From: Gemmatimonadota bacterium
Lineage (GTDB): Bacteria; Gemmatimonadota; Gemmatimonadetes; Gemmatimonadales; Gemmatimonadaceae
Length of the DNA stretch: 64,000 nt
Reading direction: 5' to 3'
Assembly: GCA_003134685.1 (NCBI GenBank)
Contig: PLCA01000009.1
Span: forward strand, 155,809-219,808
Shown: positions 19,981 through 28,645 of the stretch, in pieces
How positions within the stretch are numbered: the stretch's first letter is position 1
Layout: every line of letters starts with the position of its first letter
The notes under the pieces: generated by a model
Told to the model about the DNA's origin: nothing
Seen by the model: the letters and a program-made list of their open reading frames with translations, nothing else
Database searches by the model: none
Translations under genes and position numbers: made by a program

Positions 19981-20446
19981 CGCTGAAGATTAACCGTTGC
20001 CGTCGGTTCGTGGTGCGGGCTTTCTGACAGTCCATCGCGCGGGGTCGGCGTGGGATATCCTCTTCGGGAGCTCTCGCCTGCCGCTTCGCCGCCTTGCGGC
20101 TCGCTGCACCGCGCCGCCTTGCAGCGGCGCTGGCTGCGGCCGCTCCCTCAGAGGACACCCCGCGCCTCCCGTCGAGATCTGTAAAAGCGCGCGCCTCGAC
20201 TGCGGAGTCAGTGCCACTTCGCGTGTGAACTTCAGCTCCCCGCGCGCGCACCGCGGCAGTTGCAAAACCGTTGGGAGGGAGGGTGAGGGTGTCCTCGTAG
20301 GCGCTTTGCAAAGCGAGCGCGAGGAGGAGACCCGCGACTGAGCGGAGCGAAGGAGCGTTGTTAGGGGCTCCGACCAAGCGAGCGTAGCGCCGAAGAGGAC
20401 ACCCTCACCCGACCGACCGGCACGGATCAAAGACTGCCAAGACACA
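19981..20446. other. 466-bp GC-rich spacer with inverted repeats
   Basis: No gene is supported. Open frames exist on both strands only because of extreme GC content. The stretch contains a 16-bp perfect inverted repeat (20281-20296 and 20395-20410), a further GAGGACACCC copy near 20150, and several smaller GC palindromes. It may form structured RNA or a repetitive extragenic element. Confidence 0.5.
20281..20410. repeat. 16-bp inverted repeat with ~98-bp interior
   Basis: GGGTGAGGGTGTCCTC at 20281-20296 is the exact reverse complement of GAGGACACCCTCACCC at 20395-20410. The interior has further short self-complementary stretches such as GCTTTGCAAAGC. No downstream T-run, so it is not a standard terminator. 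Confidence 0.6.
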
Positions 20447-21430
20447 CTAGGGCGTCGCCCGGCTCGGGCACAACTTCGGCACCAGCTCGCTCACGCGCGC
20501 GACGTTCGGGTTGTCGGCATCGTGATTCTGGCGCCTCATCGTGGTCACGGCGAGCTGGGAGAGCATCCGGCAATCGAGCGACGGATTCTCCAGCAGCGCC
20601 GCAATGACGTTCCGGTCGGTCGCGGTTCGGGAAATCTGGTCGAGAATTTCTTTCGGGGTCGAGGGATTGCCGGCGAACCAGATATCGAGGCCGGTGATCG
20701 TGGCCGGCCGGTGGTAGAGCTCGAGCAGAACTTTCGGCGGGGTGTGACGGTGCGCGGCCAGGGCCTGGAAAAAATAGTCGGGATACGACTTGGTTCGGTA
20801 AACGCGCTCCAGTGTCTCAGGTCGAGTATTCGGATTGCGGACTGCTTCCAGCGCGATGCCGAGATCGCTGGAATTGGCGAGGGTGTCGAGAAGGTTCGGG
20901 GAAATAGAATCGTCCGGTAGCGCCGCCAGGAGAAAGGCGCGGTCGGTCATGCGAGCGCGAATGCTGCTGTCGAGCCACGCGCTCTCGCGTCCGGGATTTG
21001 CCCTGAGTGCCGCGGTGATCGAGTCGCGGTCGCGCGAGATCTCGGCCTGGAAAGCCTCCTGCGTTTTATCCCTGCCTTTGTTCTTCGATATCTCCTGCCG
21101 CCCGCCGTAGATGTTGAATGAGGCGAGCGCGAGCGCACATGCCAAACCAAGCCACGCCCCGATTCGCCGCGAGGGATCGGTGGAAGTCCCGTAGCGGCCG
21201 AAGACGAGGCCGAGGAATCCACCGAGCGCGCCAAACATTGGAATGACGAGGAAGCCGATGCCGGCGGTGGACGATCTCGACTGGTAGATCGACCAGATTC
21301 CTGTCACCACCACTGCCGCGCCGAGCAAGAGGCTCAGCAGGATACCGCGCGGCTCCCTCCTTATCAGGAGGATGACCAGCACGAGCAGATAGGCGATCGG
21401 AACGCCGACGAGCGCCAGGAAAAAGATCAA
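20447..21430 (-). CDS. Membrane protein with C-terminal LRV-like repeats
   Basis: 327 residues. The N-terminal ~115 residues hold four membrane helices (MIFFLALVGVPIAYLLVLVI, a second at 33-49, a GG-rich third near 60-78 and a fourth near 90-107). The rest is soluble and repeat-like, with units of the kind NPNTRPETLERVY, HRHTPPKVLLELY, NPSTPKEILDQI and NPSLDCRMLSQLA. This NP-x-TP-x3-L pattern is that of leucine-rich-repeat-variant (LRV) solenoids, which act in protein contacts. Function unknown. It is the nearest leftward gene after the osmC-like gene. Confidence 0.75.
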   Translation of the reverse strand: MIFFLALVGVPIAYLLVLVILLIRREPRGILLSLLLGAAVVVTGIWSIYQSRSSTAGIGFLVIPMFGALGGFLGLVFGRYGTSTDPSRRIGAWLGLACALALASFNIYGGRQEISKNKGRDKTQEAFQAEISRDRDSITAALRANPGRESAWLDSSIRARMTDRAFLLAALPDDSISPNLLDTLANSSDLGIALEAVRNPNTRPETLERVYRTKSYPDYFFQALAAHRHTPPKVLLELYHRPATITGLDIWFAGNPSTPKEILDQISRTATDRNVIAALLENPSLDCRMLSQLAVTTMRRQNHDADNPNVARVSELVPKLCPSRATP

Positions 21431-21499
21431 CTTCGGGTCCCGTCACTCCAAATCCAGGGTCCTCTCATGCTCGGGCGGGTCCGTGTGGATCTCCGCCGA

Positions 21500-22045
21500 T
21501 CACGGACGCGATTCCATCTCCGTGGATTTCTGGGCCGGCTTCGTGGTCTGGGCATCCTGCGAGATCCGTATCTGCGGCTCGTGAAGAATGGGAATGCTCA
21601 CCGACGCCGCGATGAAACAGAGATCGTGCGCCGTCTCGTGCAGCTCCAGCGCGCGCTTCTCGTCGGAGCCCGGCGCGAGTGTCACCTTGGGTCGGAGCGT
21701 CACGCTCTCGAACTTGCCGCCACCATCGGGACGCAGCAGCAGCGTTCCGCTCGCCTCATCCTCATAGGCGATGACGTTGATCTTGCTCCGCGCACAGAGC
21801 GCCAGATAGCTGAGCAGATGACAGGAGGAGAGCGCCGCTACGAAAAGGTCCTCCGGGTTGTAGACGTTGGCGTCGCCGCGAAAGATCGGGTCCGCACTCC
21901 CGGTAATATCCGGCTTGCCGTCGATCTGAAGACGGTACTTACGGCCGTATCCCGTATAGGTCGACGTGCCATCGCCGAGGTTCCCGTCCCAGATGAGATG
22001 GGCCTTGTAGTCGTGCGCGTTTTTTCTGCCAGGTGTTGCCGACAT
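21500..22045 (-). CDS. OsmC-family peroxide/redox protein
   Basis: 181 residues from the ATG at 22045, chosen because GGAGG lies 6 bases upstream and the family fold starts there (AHLIWDGNLGDGTSTYTGYG). The two redox cysteines are present: SSCHLL on the central helix and AHDLCFIAA in the second. OsmC/Ohr proteins reduce organic hydroperoxides through this pair. Members with a YTGYGR-type N-terminus are usually annotated as OsmC-like and not Ohr. Monocistronic by spacing. Confidence 0.9.
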   Translation of the reverse strand: MSATPGRKNAHDYKAHLIWDGNLGDGTSTYTGYGRKYRLQIDGKPDITGSADPIFRGDANVYNPEDLFVAALSSCHLLSYLALCARSKINVIAYEDEASGTLLLRPDGGGKFESVTLRPKVTLAPGSDEKRALELHETAHDLCFIAASVSIPILHEPQIRISQDAQTTKPAQKSTEMESRP

Positions 22046-22225
22046 GAAAAGCCTCCGCGTTGGAATTCCTACCTTCTTTATAGTAGTGATCAGTCCGCCG
22101 ACAAAAGTTGCTCGCGCGCTGCCACATCCGTTAGGAGGCCTTTTGCCTTCACGCCACCTGGTGGCGTCCCGACGTTTGCAGCTAGTCGCCATCAGCTTTA
22201 GTTCAGCTTCCAGCTCCCTTCTCGT

Positions 22226-23431
22226 TCAGTTCGCAGTTCCTTTCGATATCCCCTTGGGCAGCCACGCATTCACGGCGCCGTCCCTGATCTGTAGCCTGTC
22301 CAAGCGCATGAGCCCCGGCGGAATGTCCGCCTCGCGCGGCACCACCAGAATCGTCTGGCCAAGTCCGCGCTCCTCGAGCATCACAAGAATTTTGCCGGCG
22401 CGACGGATGTCCAGCTCCGCGAACGGATCGTCGAGCAGCAGCATCGGCTCCGCGCCGGAGTGATCGCGCAGTGTCGCTGCCTCGAGCAGCCTCAGTGCGA
22501 TCGCGGCCGAGCGTTGTTGCCCCGCCGAGCCGAAGAGGCGGAGGTCACGGCCATCGAGCGTCAGCTCCAGATCGTCGCGGTGCGGGCCGACGTGCGTCAT
22601 CCCTCTTCTGAGATCGAGCGCGCGCTTTTCTTCGAATGCGGCGAGGAGAACGTCGTGCCGCGCCTCCGAGTCTGCGAACGGGCTCACATAGCGTATCCGA
22701 GCGTCACCCTTCTCACCCATCCGATGCACCAGCGTCGAAAACTCCGCCGCCGAATCGCGCACCCATTTCGCGCGCGCCTCGATCAAAACCGATCCGTGCT
22801 CGGCCATGGCGGGCTCCCATACGGCGATCTGCTGCTCGTTGTCGGCCGATCCACGTCGCGCCGCGTTTCGTAGCGCCGCGTTTCGGCGCGCGAGATTGGC
22901 GCGGTACTTCTGGAGCGCCTGGAGATACTTCCTGTCGGTGAGCGCGAGCACCAGGTCGAGGTAGCGCCGTCTCTCGGTCGGCGAGCCACTCACCAGCTCC
23001 AGATCGCGGGGCGAGAACATCACGGACGGGAGTGCCCCGAGGGCGCTGGCTAGGCGGCGAATCTCATTGCCATCGTGCAGAACTTTCTTGCGCTTGGTGT
23101 TGCGGTCGAATCCGACGGAGAGGTCGCGTCCCTTCGGAGTGTGCGCGTGCGCGGCGATGTGGAATCCTGTCGTGTCGAAGCGCGTGAGGTCCTGATCGCG
23201 GGCGTCGCGGATGGAGCGCAGGATCTGGAGATAGTAGATCGCCTCCAGGAGATTCGACTTTCCGTGGCCGTTGTCTCCGACGACGACGGCGCCCTCTGGC
23301 GGCAGCTCGAGATCAACGCGCTCGAGATTCCGGAAATCGCGAATCGCGATGCTGTCGAGCCTGATGCGATCCCGGGTCCCGTCGTCCGGTGCCTGACTGG
23401 CGGCGGCAGCGGCGGCGGCAATGATGCTCAT
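22226..23431 (-). CDS. recF: DNA replication and repair protein RecF
   Basis: The start is the ATG at 23431 (401 residues), because the preceding gene ends there and the fold begins with RLDSIAIRDFRNL. The open frame itself reaches further upstream. Walker A GDNGHGKS is at residues 52-59, the ABC-type signature GSAGQQRSAA lies in the C-terminal third, and Walker B MLLLDDPFAELD follows. RecF loads RecA at gapped DNA with RecO/RecR. An unusual Ala-rich N-terminal leader (about residues 5-14) precedes the fold. It overlaps the enoyl-CoA hydratase gene by ATGA. Confidence 0.95.
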   Translation of the reverse strand: MSIIAAAAAAASQAPDDGTRDRIRLDSIAIRDFRNLERVDLELPPEGAVVVGDNGHGKSNLLEAIYYLQILRSIRDARDQDLTRFDTTGFHIAAHAHTPKGRDLSVGFDRNTKRKKVLHDGNEIRRLASALGALPSVMFSPRDLELVSGSPTERRRYLDLVLALTDRKYLQALQKYRANLARRNAALRNAARRGSADNEQQIAVWEPAMAEHGSVLIEARAKWVRDSAAEFSTLVHRMGEKGDARIRYVSPFADSEARHDVLLAAFEEKRALDLRRGMTHVGPHRDDLELTLDGRDLRLFGSAGQQRSAAIALRLLEAATLRDHSGAEPMLLLDDPFAELDIRRAGKILVMLEERGLGQTILVVPREADIPPGLMRLDRLQIRDGAVNAWLPKGISKGTAN

Positions 23432-24207
23432 CTGCCCTTGAACGCGGGCGCGCGCTTCTCCAGGAAGGCGCTCATGCCTTCGCGCATGTCGTCGGTCGCC
23501 GCGAGGAGGCCGAAATGGTTTGCCTCGAGAATCAGACCCTCGTCCAGCGACATCTCGAGTCCGCGCTCGATCGCCTCGATGCAGAGCGCGATCGCGAGCG
23601 GACCATTCGCGAGAATCGTCTTCATCATTTCTCTTGCGACGTTCATCAACTCTGCTGCCGGCGTTACCTTGTTGACGAGTCCGATCCTGTAGGCCTCGGC
23701 GGCATCGATCGTCTCGCCGGTCATGAGGAGCTGCATCGCGCGCCCCTTGCCGACGAGGCGCGGGAGGCGCTGACTGCCTCCGTACCCGGGCAGAATGCCG
23801 AGCTTGCTCTCGGGCTGTCCGAATTTCGCGACATCGGATGCGATGCGGATGTGGCACGCCATCGCCAGCTCGCACCCACCGCCCAGCGCGAAGCCGTTGA
23901 CCGCGGCGATGACGGGCTTGGGACAGGTCTCGATTCTGCGGAACACATCCTGCCCTGCGCGTGCGCGGGCTTTCGCGAGCACTGGCGTCTGGCTCGATAG
24001 CTCCGAGATGTCGGCGCCCGCGACGAACGCGCGTCCGGCGCCCGTGACGATGACTCCGCCGATCGAATCGTCCACGCGGATCTCATCTATTGCATGGCCG
24101 AGCTCGGCGACCGTCGCGTCGTTCAACGCGTTGAGCTTGTCGGGGCGATTGACGGTGAGAGTGGCGACGCGGTCCGCAACTTCCAGCGTCAGGAATTTGA
24201 AGGGCAT
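23428..24207 (-). CDS. Enoyl-CoA hydratase/isomerase family (crotonase) protein
   Basis: 259 residues from the ATG at 24207 (MPFKFLTLEV). The crotonase fold is complete: NRPDKLNALN, GAGRAFVAGADISEL with the first oxyanion-hole region, VNGFALGGGCELAMACHIRIA, and the catalytic glutamate region FGQPESKLGILPGYGGSQRLPRLVG, which keeps both glutamates expected of hydratases. It hydrates trans-2-enoyl-CoA in fatty acid or amino acid breakdown. Its 4-base overlap with recF is unusual company and probably reflects transcriptional convenience. No Shine-Dalgarno is evident at this start. Confidence 0.93.
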   Translation of the reverse strand: MPFKFLTLEVADRVATLTVNRPDKLNALNDATVAELGHAIDEIRVDDSIGGVIVTGAGRAFVAGADISELSSQTPVLAKARARAGQDVFRRIETCPKPVIAAVNGFALGGGCELAMACHIRIASDVAKFGQPESKLGILPGYGGSQRLPRLVGKGRAMQLLMTGETIDAAEAYRIGLVNKVTPAAELMNVAREMMKTILANGPLAIALCIEAIERGLEMSLDEGLILEANHFGLLAATDDMREGMSAFLEKRAPAFKGR

Positions 24208-24301
24208 TTGGGGGTATTTGTTGGTAGATTTGCCGGCATCCGTCGAGCGGCGGCGACCGCTCAAATCTACGCAGAAGCTTCGCCCCTGGGCGATGGGATA
24301 A

Positions 24302-25321
24302 ATGACGCAGAAGTGGGTCGTCCGCGAAGGCTCGAAGACGAAAGGATTCCGTTACAAGGGGTCGAGCGGGAGCGCGATCAAGAACGCGGCAGAGCTGGAG
24401 CGCTTCAATTCGCTCGGGATTCCGCCGGCGTGGCGCGATGTGCACATCTCGACCAATGCGCGCGCCGCCATTCAGGTGTGGGGGTTCGACGCGCGCGGGC
24501 GGAAGCAGTACAAGTATCATCCGCGCGCGGTGCAGAAGGGCGAGCTGCGGAAATACTATCGAGTGCGGCAGATGGCCCGCGATCTGCCCGCATTGCGGGC
24601 GAGAATCCAGCGCGATTTCCGCCGCCAGGGTCTGACGAAGGAGGAAGTGTGCGCTGGAATCGTTCGGCTCATCTCACAGGGGTTCTTTCGCGTCGGCAGC
24701 GAGAAGTACCAGAAGGAGAACAACACCTTTGGCATCACTACGATGCGCAAATCCCACGTTCTCGTCCTCGATGACAGCACCGTTGAATTCGAGTACGTCG
24801 GCAAGAGATCGATCACGCAGCGGAACGTCGTTGATGGTAAGGACCTCGTGCGCTTCGTCACGGAGCTCCTCGGGACGCCCGGGCCCAGGCTGTTCAGGTA
24901 TCGCGAAGACGGGAAGTGGCAGAGTGTCGATTCACGCGACGTCAACGACTACATCGAGCGGATCGCGCACTTCCCATACACGGCGAAGGATTTCAGGACT
25001 TGGGGCGGAACGCTGCGCGCCGCGACGGTGCTGGCGGACCTCGGAAAGGGGAAAAGCCGGAACGATCGGAAGAAGAATGTCGTCACCGCGGTCCGCCTCG
25101 TCGCGTCCGAGCTCGGCAACACCCCTACTATATGTAGGAAGTCGTACGTGCATCCGGTGGTGGTGATGAAGTACCTGCGGAGCGGGACGACCATCTCGTT
25201 GCCGGCGCGGGCCAAGGCCGGCGGTTCGAATGGAACGGGTTACGCGCCTGAGGAAGAGGCGCTCATTGCCTTTTTGGACGAATATTTCCCTGAGCGGAGG
25301 AAGGCGATCCGTGACGAATAA
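24302..25321 (+). CDS. DNA topoisomerase IB (poxvirus/bacterial type)
   Basis: 339 residues. Type IB enzyme that relaxes supercoils through a 3'-phosphotyrosyl intermediate. An N-terminal domain (KGFRYKGSSG, LGIPPAWRDVHIS, RKQYKYHP) precedes the catalytic domain with RVGSEKYQKENNTFGITTM, the HV-rich strand, the FRTWGGTLRAA motif and the nucleophile in CRKSYVHP (Tyr ~282). All five catalytic positions appear kept. Common in soil bacteria. It starts divergently from the crotonase gene, ~95 bases apart. Confidence 0.93.
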   Translation: MTQKWVVREGSKTKGFRYKGSSGSAIKNAAELERFNSLGIPPAWRDVHISTNARAAIQVWGFDARGRKQYKYHPRAVQKGELRKYYRVRQMARDLPALRARIQRDFRRQGLTKEEVCAGIVRLISQGFFRVGSEKYQKENNTFGITTMRKSHVLVLDDSTVEFEYVGKRSITQRNVVDGKDLVRFVTELLGTPGPRLFRYREDGKWQSVDSRDVNDYIERIAHFPYTAKDFRTWGGTLRAATVLADLGKGKSRNDRKKNVVTAVRLVASELGNTPTICRKSYVHPVVVMKYLRSGTTISLPARAKAGGSNGTGYAPEEEALIAFLDEYFPERRKAIRDE

Positions 25322-25356
25322 TAGAACTGCAAATTACTCCGAGGATGGAGCGACGA

Positions 25357-27102
25357 ATGAGTGAAGCCCTTCTCTCAGAGGATGGCGCCCCCGTGACGCC
25401 GCTATTCAGCATGTCGACAGCGATGAAGCACGTCCTGGCAATCGACCAGGGCACGACCGGAACTACGGCGCTGGTGATCGCCTCCGATGGCCGCATCGTC
25501 GGGCGCGGGTACCAGGAGATCACGCAGCACTATCCGCAGCCCGGCTGGGTCGAGCACGACGCCGAGGAGATTCTCGAGCGCACGCTCCTGGCGGCGCGCG
25601 CGGCGATCACGGCGAGCGGAGTGAGCCCCGACGTGATCGGCATCACCAATCAGCGGGAGACGATCGTCGTCTGGCACCGCGACACGGGGAAGCCGCTCGC
25701 ACGCGCGATCGTGTGGCAAGACCGGCGCACCACCGACCGCTGCGCCGAGCTCAGAAACAAGACGACGTTTATCGCGGAACGCACGGGATTGCGCCCCGAT
25801 CCGTATTTCTCCGCCACGAAAATCGAGTGGCTTCTAAAGAAGCCCGAGATCGCCTTCGTCGCAAGAAACGGGAGACTGCTCGCGGGCACGATCGACACCT
25901 GGCTGATCTGGAAGCTCACCGGCGGCCGCGTTCACGCCACCGATCCCACGAACGCGTCGCGCACTCTGCTCTTCGACATCAATCGACTGAAGTGGAGCAG
26001 GGAGCTGTGCGACATCTTCAAGATCCCGATGGAAGTCCTGCCCGAGGTTCGTCCATCCGCCGGCGACTTCGGCAAGACGGTTACCTCATTCTTCGGAAAA
26101 TCCATTCCGATTACCGGGGTCGCCGGCGATCAACAGGCCGCGCTCTTCGGGCAGGGATGCTTCGTCGCGGGGCAGGCGAAGAATACGTATGGCACGGGCG
26201 CGTTTCTGCTGCTCAACACGGGGAGCGAGGCGCCGCGTGCCGGAGACGGACTGCTCGCGACGGTCGCGTGCGATGCCCAGGGCGGCGCCGCGTATGCACT
26301 CGAGGCATCCATCTTCGTCGCCGGCGCCGCGATCCAGTGGCTGCGTGACGGACTCGGCATCCTCCACAACGCGTCGGAGAGCGAGCGACTGGCGGGCTCG
26401 CTCGACTCCAACGATGGCGTCTACTTCGTGCCCGCTCTCGTCGGACTCGGCGCGCCGAACTGGGAGCCGAGGGCGCGCGGGACGATGCTGGGCCTCACCA
26501 GAGGGACGACGCGCGCGCACCTGACCCGCGCTGCGCTCGAGGCGATGGCGTACGGATCGGCGGAGATGCTGGCGGTGATGGCCAAACGGGGCCGCGTCAA
26601 ATTCGAATCCATGCGGGTTGACGGCGGAGCCTCGGCCAACAACTGGCTGTTGCAATTCCAGGCGGACATCCTGGGCATTCCCGTCGAGCGGCCCGACATG
26701 GTCGAGACGACGGCGCTGGGCGCCGCGGGTCTCGCTGGAATAGCGGGCGGAGTGTGGAGCGACGCGGCCGAGTTCATCGGCACGAGACAGTTCACTCGCT
26801 TCACGCCGGCGATGCCGAGGGAATCGGCGGATGTGTTGATGGCCGGGTGGCAGCGCGCGGTGAGGGCCGCGCTGGTCTGGGCGCGCGACCCGGGAAACGC
26901 CGGCGCGGTAAAGAAGAAGAAGCGCCCGCGCTCCGCAAAGAAGGCGGCGTCAAAGAAGCGGGCTTCAGCGAAGGGGAAGGCGACTGGAAAAGCGAAGGCG
27001 AAGTCAACGGGGAAGGCCAACGCGAAGTCGACGGGGAGGGCCAACGCGAAGGGGAGGGGGAACGTGAAACGGAAATCGAGCGCGCGAAGCGGCCGCAAGT
27101 GA
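25357..27102 (+). CDS. glpK: Glycerol kinase with basic histone-like C-terminal tail
   Basis: ATP-dependent phosphorylation of glycerol to glycerol-3-phosphate. The catalytic body starts at MKHVLAIDQGTTGTTALV and has NQRETIVVWHRDTG, WQDRRT, GVAGDQQAALFGQ, NTYGTGAFLL and MRVDGGASANNWLLQFQAD, typical FGGY-kinase motifs. The start at 25357 is preferred because GGAG lies 6 bases upstream, and ATG 25423 would fit the family start. Beyond the usual end (ALVWARDPGN) there is an extra ~63-residue tail of Lys/Ala/Arg/Gly repeats (KKAASKKRASAKGKATGKAK and similar), like histone H1 or bacterial Hc1. The next gene overlaps by GTGA. Confidence 0.93.
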   Translation: MSEALLSEDGAPVTPLFSMSTAMKHVLAIDQGTTGTTALVIASDGRIVGRGYQEITQHYPQPGWVEHDAEEILERTLLAARAAITASGVSPDVIGITNQRETIVVWHRDTGKPLARAIVWQDRRTTDRCAELRNKTTFIAERTGLRPDPYFSATKIEWLLKKPEIAFVARNGRLLAGTIDTWLIWKLTGGRVHATDPTNASRTLLFDINRLKWSRELCDIFKIPMEVLPEVRPSAGDFGKTVTSFFGKSIPITGVAGDQQAALFGQGCFVAGQAKNTYGTGAFLLLNTGSEAPRAGDGLLATVACDAQGGAAYALEASIFVAGAAIQWLRDGLGILHNASESERLAGSLDSNDGVYFVPALVGLGAPNWEPRARGTMLGLTRGTTRAHLTRAALEAMAYGSAEMLAVMAKRGRVKFESMRVDGGASANNWLLQFQADILGIPVERPDMVETTALGAAGLAGIAGGVWSDAAEFIGTRQFTRFTPAMPRESADVLMAGWQRAVRAALVWARDPGNAGAVKKKKRPRSAKKAASKKRASAKGKATGKAKAKSTGKANAKSTGRANAKGRGNVKRKSSARSGRK

Positions 27103-27428
27103 ATCACGTTCTGAGCGCGTGCCTCGCCATAAATCTCTTGTACGCCCAGACGGCTGTCGTCCGCGACAGCTGGTTCGGGATCGACAAGATCAAGCACTTC
27201 TTCATGTCGGCGTTCATCGAGAGCGTTTCGTACAGCGCGTTACAGGCTGCGCGCGTGAGCCATCGCTCCGCAATGGCGGGCGCGATCGGAGTGACTGCGG
27301 CTTTTGGCGTCGGCCGAGAGATCCACGATGGGCGGAATCCGAACAACCACTTCAGCGTGAAGGATCTGACGTGGGACGCGCTTGGAGCGGGCGCGGGCGT
27401 GGTTCTGTTGTCGCATACTATAAGGTAG
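27099..27428 (+). CDS. YfiM/DUF2279-like protein
   Basis: 109 residues from a GTG that overlaps the glpK stop (GTGA). The N-terminus is a signal-like stretch (HVLSACLAINLLYAQTA). The mature part has the family core: DKIKHFFMSAFI, then GVTAAFGVGREIHDGRN and FSVKDLTWDALGAGAGVVL, a conserved D-K-x2-HF and KEIxD with a terminal membrane-like helix. YfiM-type proteins are small envelope proteins of unknown role. Coupled to glpK by position only. Confidence 0.75.
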   Translation: MNHVLSACLAINLLYAQTAVVRDSWFGIDKIKHFFMSAFIESVSYSALQAARVSHRSAMAGAIGVTAAFGVGREIHDGRNPNNHFSVKDLTWDALGAGAGVVLLSHTIR

Positions 27429-27520
27429 GCCAGTCGGCGAGCCGGCTCGGCAACTGTCAGTCAGCAACCGGACCGAGTGATATCACCAGGCGCCGGAAAA
27501 TCAAACATCAGGGGGGTTCC

Positions 27521-28051
27521 GTGCGACGCACCGCTCTCGCTGTCGGCGTTCTGTTTTTGTTCGCAACCGCGTGCAACTTCGACTCGACGAAATCGTCTGC
27601 CGGCTCCGCCGGCTCTACGATCTCCAGTGACCCGAGCCGGCCGGATCAGGCCGAGGCGCTGATGCAAACCAGTCGCGACTGGGCCAAGGCCGCGACGACC
27701 GGCGATGTCGAGCGGATCCTCTCCTACTGGGCGGACGACGCCATCGTCCTCGAGCCGGACCAGACCGCACACATCGGGAAGGCGGCCATCCATCAGATGA
27801 TCCAGACGAGCATGAAGATTCCGAAGTTCAGCATCACCTGGAGTCCGGAGAGCGCCGTCATCTCCAAGGGTGGAGATATGGGCTATCTGATCGAGCACAA
27901 TCGCGTCTCGTTCGCGGATTCCACGGGTAAGGTGCACACGCAGTTCGGAAAGGGTGTGACCATCTGGCGGAAAGACGCGAGCGGTGCGTGGAAGTGCGTC
28001 GTCGATACCTGGAACGGCAGCCTCACGGAAAACGTTTTTCCCGCGGTGTGA
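27521..28051 (+). CDS. NTF2-like (DUF4440/SnoaL-type) lipoprotein
   Basis: 176 residues from the GTG at 27521, which has a GGGGGG ribosome site 4-6 bases upstream. The signal peptide RRTALAVGVLFLFATAC ends in a lipobox Cys. The mature domain (EALMQTSRDWAKAATTGDVERILSYWADDAIVL, IHQMIQTSMK, then strands ending WKCVVDTWNG) is a cone-shaped NTF2-like fold, often found in small ligand-binding or enzyme-like proteins. No catalytic set is discernible. Confidence 0.85.
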   Translation: MRRTALAVGVLFLFATACNFDSTKSSAGSAGSTISSDPSRPDQAEALMQTSRDWAKAATTGDVERILSYWADDAIVLEPDQTAHIGKAAIHQMIQTSMKIPKFSITWSPESAVISKGGDMGYLIEHNRVSFADSTGKVHTQFGKGVTIWRKDASGAWKCVVDTWNGSLTENVFPAV

Positions 28052-28154
28052 GACTTCGCCTTCATCGAGGCGAACTGGAGAACAGTCTCAGCGCCCGGTC
28101 AGAGCACATCGTACTCGCGCAGCGTTCGCCGCGCTGCTCCGTATATTTGATTGC

Positions 28155-28601
28155 GTGAAGCCACGAACGAAATTCCTCATCGGCGGAGCCCTGGTCATCG
28201 GCACGGCCGGCTATCTCGCAGCGAGCGCCATCAAGGACACGGGCGTCTACTACCTGACACCGGGCGAGCTCTCGGCCAAAACCAAAGTTGACCCGACGTT
28301 CTACGAGACCGGCGTCAAGGTTGGCGCCCGCGTGGTCAACGGCTCGATCGTCCGCGCCCCCGGCGGCATGCAGGTCGCGTTCAAGATGACCGACGGCGCC
28401 CAGACATACGACGTCGTCTACCGCGGCATCACTCCCGACACCTTCACCGACGGCGTCGATGTCGTCGTCGAAGGACGGCTCGGCCGCGACAACACGTTCC
28501 GCGCAACCACGCTCCTCGCCAAATGCGCGTCGCGCTACGAGAACGCGCCCGAGAAATACAAAGACACTCCGGGATACAAACGAGCCGGACAGCGGGCGTA
28601 G
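28155..28601 (+). CDS. ccmE: Cytochrome c maturation heme chaperone CcmE, CxxxY type
   Basis: 148 residues from the GTG at 28155. An N-terminal membrane anchor (FLIGGALVIGTAGYLA) is followed by the OB-fold: YYLTPGELSAK, VKVGARVVNGSIVR, VVYRGITPDTFTDGVDVVVEGRL and FRATTLLAKCASRYE. CcmE binds heme covalently and hands it to CcmF. Most proteobacterial proteins do so through a His in an HDENY context. Here that position has Cys with Tyr four residues later (CASRY), the CxxxY variant known from some archaea and deltaproteobacteria. It heads a cytochrome c maturation cluster with ccmF and ccmH. Confidence 0.92.
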   Translation: MKPRTKFLIGGALVIGTAGYLAASAIKDTGVYYLTPGELSAKTKVDPTFYETGVKVGARVVNGSIVRAPGGMQVAFKMTDGAQTYDVVYRGITPDTFTDGVDVVVEGRLGRDNTFRATTLLAKCASRYENAPEKYKDTPGYKRAGQRA

Positions 28602-28645
28602 GTTCGCGGAATGCGCGATCAGGTGATGCCACCACAAACGGAGGA

